Positions 60,091 to 64,000 of a stretch of DNA of 64,000 nt are shown here, one piece after another. The translations under genes were made by a program, and so were the position numbers. The DNA lies in contig NC_089495.1 in the NCBI RefSeq assembly GCF_036850765.1, positions 203,733,847 through 203,797,846 of the forward strand. The letters are read 5' to 3'. This DNA is from Saccopteryx bilineata. Its lineage: Eukaryota > Chordata > Mammalia > Chiroptera > Emballonuridae. The notes below the pieces were generated by a model that worked only from the letters and a program-made list of their open reading frames with translations, did not search any database and had not been told where the DNA came from. Within the stretch, counting starts at the first letter, position 1, and each line of letters begins with the position of its first letter.

Positions 60091-61615
60091 CCTGGCCTTG
60101 GCTGCTGGCTTTACAAGCCAATCTGCATTTCTGAATACTCTGGGGTTGTGTGTAAAATTTGGGTTAATGTTCATTTTCTAGAACATGTATCTCTCATGAG
60201 ATTTTCGATGAGCCTTGTGCCTTATCACAGGTGAAGAATCGGTGATTTGGGGTAGGCGGATTTTCTGTGCAAGGTCTTGGGGGTCAGACAGATCCGTGTG
60301 TGAATCCTGGTTTCATGTGTGGCCTCCAGGGACATTATCTAATTTTCTCTGGCTTTGTTTCCTCATCTGTAAAGTACAGATAACATTGTACCTGTCCTAG
60401 CATTGCCATGATGATTAAAGAGGGGAACTCTGTTAAGCAATTAGCATATGCTGGGCATATTGTGAGTATTCCATTATCATTATCCCTTACAGCTGGGGCA
60501 GGGATTTTTCCATTGTTTTCCGCCTTTGTCTCAGTCATGTAGTGCGGAGTATCAATTTCCTCATTTGTTAAGTCAGAGTGCTATCGGCTGGGGAATACCT
60601 TGGGAGTGGGGGTTCGCACCCACGAAGTGTGGCCGGGGGTTGGCGGTGTGTAGGGGGCTGCAGCGCAGGGCCTAGAGGCCTGCGACTGCCCTCAAGTGTT
60701 CGCTGGCCCTGGGATAAGTGTGTCCGCCTTGGCCTAGGCTCTGTCTCGTAGCTAGGAGCTCCTTCTGGGCTGCTTTTCCAGGCCGTGAGCGTTTCTTAGG
60801 CCCTGAAATGGGGTCATGCCTTTTCCTGAAATGCCCACCCATCCCCTCCTGCAAGGCCCCTCGTGTAACCGAAGGGCTCTGTGTCCTAGGCTAGGCCCGG
60901 AGTCTGCGGGACAGGGGCCCCATTGTCTGTCCTGAACCTGCTGGCATCGGGGAGGTCAGGGAAACAATGGTGGACACATTGCTGTCCAAGCACGAAGGGC
61001 CTTCAGTAATAAGACCCAACATCCTGGAGGCCACGTGACAACAGTGACGATGACATCACCCACAGGATGATATTATTTGTGCACCTCCCATAGCGGGAAA
61101 CCATTCTCTCTCATTTTATCTTCACTCCAGCCCTCCAAGGTTGGGAACCATGTTTCTCCCTATTTTACAGAGAAGGAAACTGAGGCCCACTAAGGGGAAG
61201 CCCCATCCCAGGGTCATTCAGCCATGGAGGGGAGCCAGGCCAGAACTCAAAACCTGCCTCCAGAGTCCTGTTGTTCAGAGAGCCCTCAGCCCACCACGCT
61301 GCCGAGATCAACAAAGCACGCAGCCCTGGCCAAGAGGCTGTCCCACCGTAAGTGGGGGTCTAAGGCCCACACAGAAGGCGGGAGGGCACAGCTGGCTTTC
61401 TTACTCCTGAAGCCCCAGGAGGCGGCCAAGACCCTGGATTTTATTCACATGTGGTCTGATGTGCCCCACGCATAGCTGGGATTTGGCCCAGATGATCTCA
61501 GAACATGACCCAGCTGTGGCTTGGATGTTCAGCCCCCAAGCCTGCCAGGGGCACAGTCACTCCTGAGTTGGGACAAAGATACACTCCAGATTGCAGAAGT
61601 CATAGACAACTATTA
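60091..61615. other. Intergenic, downstream of BPIFB1; MIR fragments
   Basis: MIR-like cores near 60330-60480 ('tttcctcatctgtaaagta') and 61125-61230 ('acagagaaggaaactgaggc'). Otherwise no recognisable feature. Confidence 0.5.
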
Positions 61616-61621
61616 TTTATT
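61616..61621 (-). terminator. BPIFB1: BPIFB1 poly(A) signal AATAAA
   Basis: Minus-strand AATAAA 104 bases past the stop codon of the terminal BPIFB1 exon. Implies a compact 3' UTR. Confidence 0.75.
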
Positions 61622-61724
61622 GCAGAGAGGAACACCAGCAGAGCTTGTTCCCACTGGGAGCCAGCTGGCCCTGGATGGCCACTGTCCGAGTCTTCACTGG
61701 ACGAGCGGAGAGGGGCCCGGCGTT

Positions 61725-61757
61725 CTACAAGGAGGCCGGCGTGACCACAAGGGCGTC
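61725..61757 (-). CDS. BPIFB1: BPIFB1 (LPLUNC1) terminal coding exon
   Basis: BPIFB1 is a secreted BPI-fold protein of airway and salivary mucosa. After a pyrimidine-rich acceptor (ttttctcctccaattccag) the minus strand reads DALVVTPASL and then TAG. This matches the conserved C-terminal motif of BPIFB1 (DALVLTPASL in human), where the human protein runs about eleven residues further because TAG is TGG there. The position beyond the BPIFB9-like gene and the minus orientation fit synteny. The upstream exons are not recognised before the window ends. The match is short but the splice site, phase 0 start, stop and poly(A) signal agree. Confidence 0.75.
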   Translation of the reverse strand, partial: DALVVTPASL

Positions 61758-62486
61758 CTGGAATTGGAGGAGAAAAGTTAAGTGGGCTTTTTTACCTCCT
61801 GCCTTGTGATTTATGCTGGTTTGTCCTCCTTAAGGTGACCCCTGGCATTGAGGGTAAGGACCCCAAACTCACTCATACAGAATTCTGGCAAGGATCAGAG
61901 GAATAGGGTCTGTGTGTGAACAGTGACGCCACGAGGGGGTCTAGGATGCAGGTCAGTGTCTGTGTGCAGAGTGGGAGCTGGTATAGGATCGTTGCCCCCA
62001 GCCCCAGCTGATCCCCCAAAGTTCCATCAAATGCAAATCTCTGGTTGTGTCCATTGAGCCTTAGGCAGCTACATTTTTAACAAGGCTCTGGCTTAAAAAA
62101 ATTCTTTTTTAACTAAGTGTGATATTGAAGAACTGAATCTATTAGATCTCCCCCAACATTTTATTATGATCATTTTCAAACATACAGTAAAGTTGGAAGT
62201 TTTATAGTGAGTACTATATGCATCACCTAGGTGCTACTATTAACTTTTGAAAACCATACTTGCTTCATCTCCTAACTAGCTGTTTACACATTTGCTTGAC
62301 TAGATTTTAAAACATATTATATTCTAAAGCTGTAAAAAGGAAATAAATTGCTGCTTAGTCCAAAACAAATGAATAGAGCAAAAAGCAGGGTATATGAAAA
62401 CAGTTTCAAAGAATGAAATGATACTTTTTCAACCCAAACTGTAAATGATGAATTATGTGATGCAAGTTGATTAAAAAAAGAGAGAG
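61758..62486 (-). other. BPIFB1 intron part, no exon recognised
   Basis: No BPIFB1 penultimate exon could be found here or up to the window end; it may lie beyond 64000. Confidence 0.5.
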
Positions 62487-62880
62487 GGCCCTGGCCGGTT
62501 GGCTCAGTGGTAGAGCGTTGGCCTGGTGTGCAGAAGTCCCGGGTTCGATTCCCAGCCAGGGCACACAGGAGAAGCGCCCATTTGCTTCTCCACCCCCCCA
62601 CCCTCCTTCCTCTCTGTCTCTCTCTTCCCCTCCCGCAGCCGAGGCTCCATTGGAGTAAAGATGGCCCTGGCGCTGGGGATGGCTCCTTGGCCTCTGCCCC
62701 AGGCACTGGAGTGGTTCTGGTAGCAACAGAGCGACACCCCAGAGGGGCAGAGCATCGCCCCCTGGTGGGCAGAGTGTCGCCCCCTGGTGGGCGTGCCGGG
62801 TGGATCCCGGTCGGGCGCATGCGGGAGTCTGTCTGACTGTTTCTCCCCGTTTCCAGCTTCAGAGAAATACAAAAAAAAAA
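62487..62880 (+). mobile_element. Bat SINE, long GC-rich form
   Basis: Complete plus-strand copy: head 'ggccctggccggttggctca', B box 'gggttcgattccc', GC-rich body, A20 tail. One of the best-preserved copies in the window. Confidence 0.95.
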
Positions 62881-62901
62881 AAAAAAAAAAAGAGAGAGAG
62901 G

Positions 62902-63262
62902 ACACCCTGGCTGATTGGCTCAGTGGTAGAGTGTCAGCCTGGCATGTGGAAGTTCTGGGTTCGATTCCCGGTCAGGGGACACAGGAGAAGCGACCATCTA
63001 CTTCTCCACCCCTCCCCCTCTTGCTTCTCTTTCTCTCTCTCTCTCTCTCTCTCTTCCCCTCCTGCAGCCATGGCTCTAATGGTTCGAGTAAAGTTGGTCC
63101 GGGCGCTGAGAATGGCTCCATGGCCTCTGCCTCAGGCACTAAAATAGCTTGGTTGCTGAGCAATGGAGCAATGCCCCAGAGCATTGCCCCTTAGTGGGCT
63201 TGCTGGGTGGATCCCAGTTGGGTGCATGCGGTAGTCTGTCTGCCTCCCTGCCTCTCATTTAA

Positions 63263-63298
<36 letters not shown>
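62902..63298 (+). mobile_element. Bat SINE, long form, adjacent to the previous one
   Basis: Head 'accctggctgattggctcag', B box 'gggttcgattccc', (TC)n tract and (GA)n 3' end. It lies right after the A-tail of the preceding SINE, in the same orientation. Confidence 0.92.
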
Positions 63299-63299
<1 letters not shown>

Positions 63300-63310
<11 letters not shown>

Positions 63311-64000
63311 ACAGTTGCTAAATGCCCCCTAATGAAAGATCTGTGAAATAAAGCAAGCTCCAGCCATACATTTGTATGAACACCAATTGTCTCTCCAACA
63401 TGAATCAGGTGCAAGTATGTGTCTTAGGTAAGTAAGCTGCTTATATTTTAATTGGATCATTGTAATGTAGTCCATTCCTGCATGGCCGGTGTATTCAGAT
63501 GTCTGCTGAGTTATATGGGTAAGAGGTCCGAGGACCTGCCTGAGGTCCCGTGGCTAGAGAGAGGCAGGGCTGGGGTCTGAACCGGCCCTCGGGTCCCTGA
63601 GTCTAGACTCTCAGCCTCTTTTGGTACCATCCACAGTTCTGTTCCCATTATTCTCCATCAAATCTGCTGAAAGGTTCACCCAGTTTTTGAGGTGGACAGC
63701 TGATGATAAGTCAGATGCCAACCTGCCTTTGAAGCTAGCTGGCAAAGCCTCCTCCCTTTCCTCCAAATTTGACTCTAGTGGGGGGGCACTTATGCGACTT
63801 CCTTTCCTCTGGGGAGCTCTTTGGTACTAAATGGCTCAGGCATTCAGTGGTACCAATCCACAACTTCGGGCAAATCAGGACTCTTCAGAGTTACAGGTTT
63901 GGTCCAAAGTGCCTGCCTGGCCATTGGTTGGGCACCCTGGCCACGGAAGGGCGGAGAGTTACCTGTGGATTTTCTTAACTGTTAATGAGTCTGCTTGCAT
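63300..64000. other. Window end, little recognised
   Basis: A MIR-like fragment near 63510-63620 ('ctgaggtcccgtggctagag'). No exon seen. Confidence 0.45.

Noticed and set aside
62487..62570. tRNA-like A and B box sequences in many places
   Set aside because: They are the heads of tRNA-derived SINEs with tails and target duplications; no intact cloverleaf tRNA gene is supported.

Overview
The window is mammalian nuclear DNA, almost certainly from a bat. It has spliced genes with GT-AG introns, poly(A) signals and a CpG-rich promoter. About thirty tRNA-derived SINEs of the bat VES/Rhin-1 kind are present (ends like 'ccggccagggc', A/B-box-like heads). There are also many young-looking non-autonomous hAT and mariner elements with target-site duplications, which is typical of bats. 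The long SINE form with a GC-rich body hints at a horseshoe-bat-like lineage, but I cannot prove that.

Layout. 1-6500: the last five coding exons and 3' UTR of SNTA1 (+). 6500-11000: intergenic repeats. 11030-35590: complete CDK5RAP1 (+), with a non-coding first exon in a CpG-rich promoter and 13 coding exons. The exons join to an uninterrupted 590-codon frame with every residue-level motif intact. Its introns hold an antisense, intact-ORF retrocopy of cystatin B, three minisatellites (one with a seven-unit higher-order repeat) and a 92-bp dispersed duplication. 37900-56450: remains of a BPIF-family gene (-) of the kind next to CDK5RAP1 in rodents (BPIFB9, vomeromodulin). Four exons splice in phase after a signal-peptide exon. 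Two more are tentative, and a TATA-driven non-coding first exon lies 11 kb upstream. Its 3' half is not recognisable. 46860-55769: an 8.9-kb LINE-1 in the first intron of that gene, bearing nested hAT, mariner and U6-retrocopy insertions and an internal inverted duplication. 58890-60090: an LTR. 61616-61757: the terminal exon and poly(A) signal of BPIFB1 (-). 62480-63300: two adjacent SINEs.

The gene order SNTA1 - CDK5RAP1 - BPIF cluster matches human 20q11.21 read in reverse. SNTA1 is a membrane scaffold protein, CDK5RAP1 modifies mitochondrial tRNAs, and the BPIF genes encode secreted lipid-binding mucosal proteins. They are neighbours by synteny, not one pathway. I found no undescribed multi-gene system. 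The most notable items are the decaying or lineage-specific BPIFB9-like locus, the nested transposon stack, the higher-order minisatellite, the GC-AG intron in CDK5RAP1, the cystatin B retrocopy, and the template-switch-like inverted duplication in the LINE.
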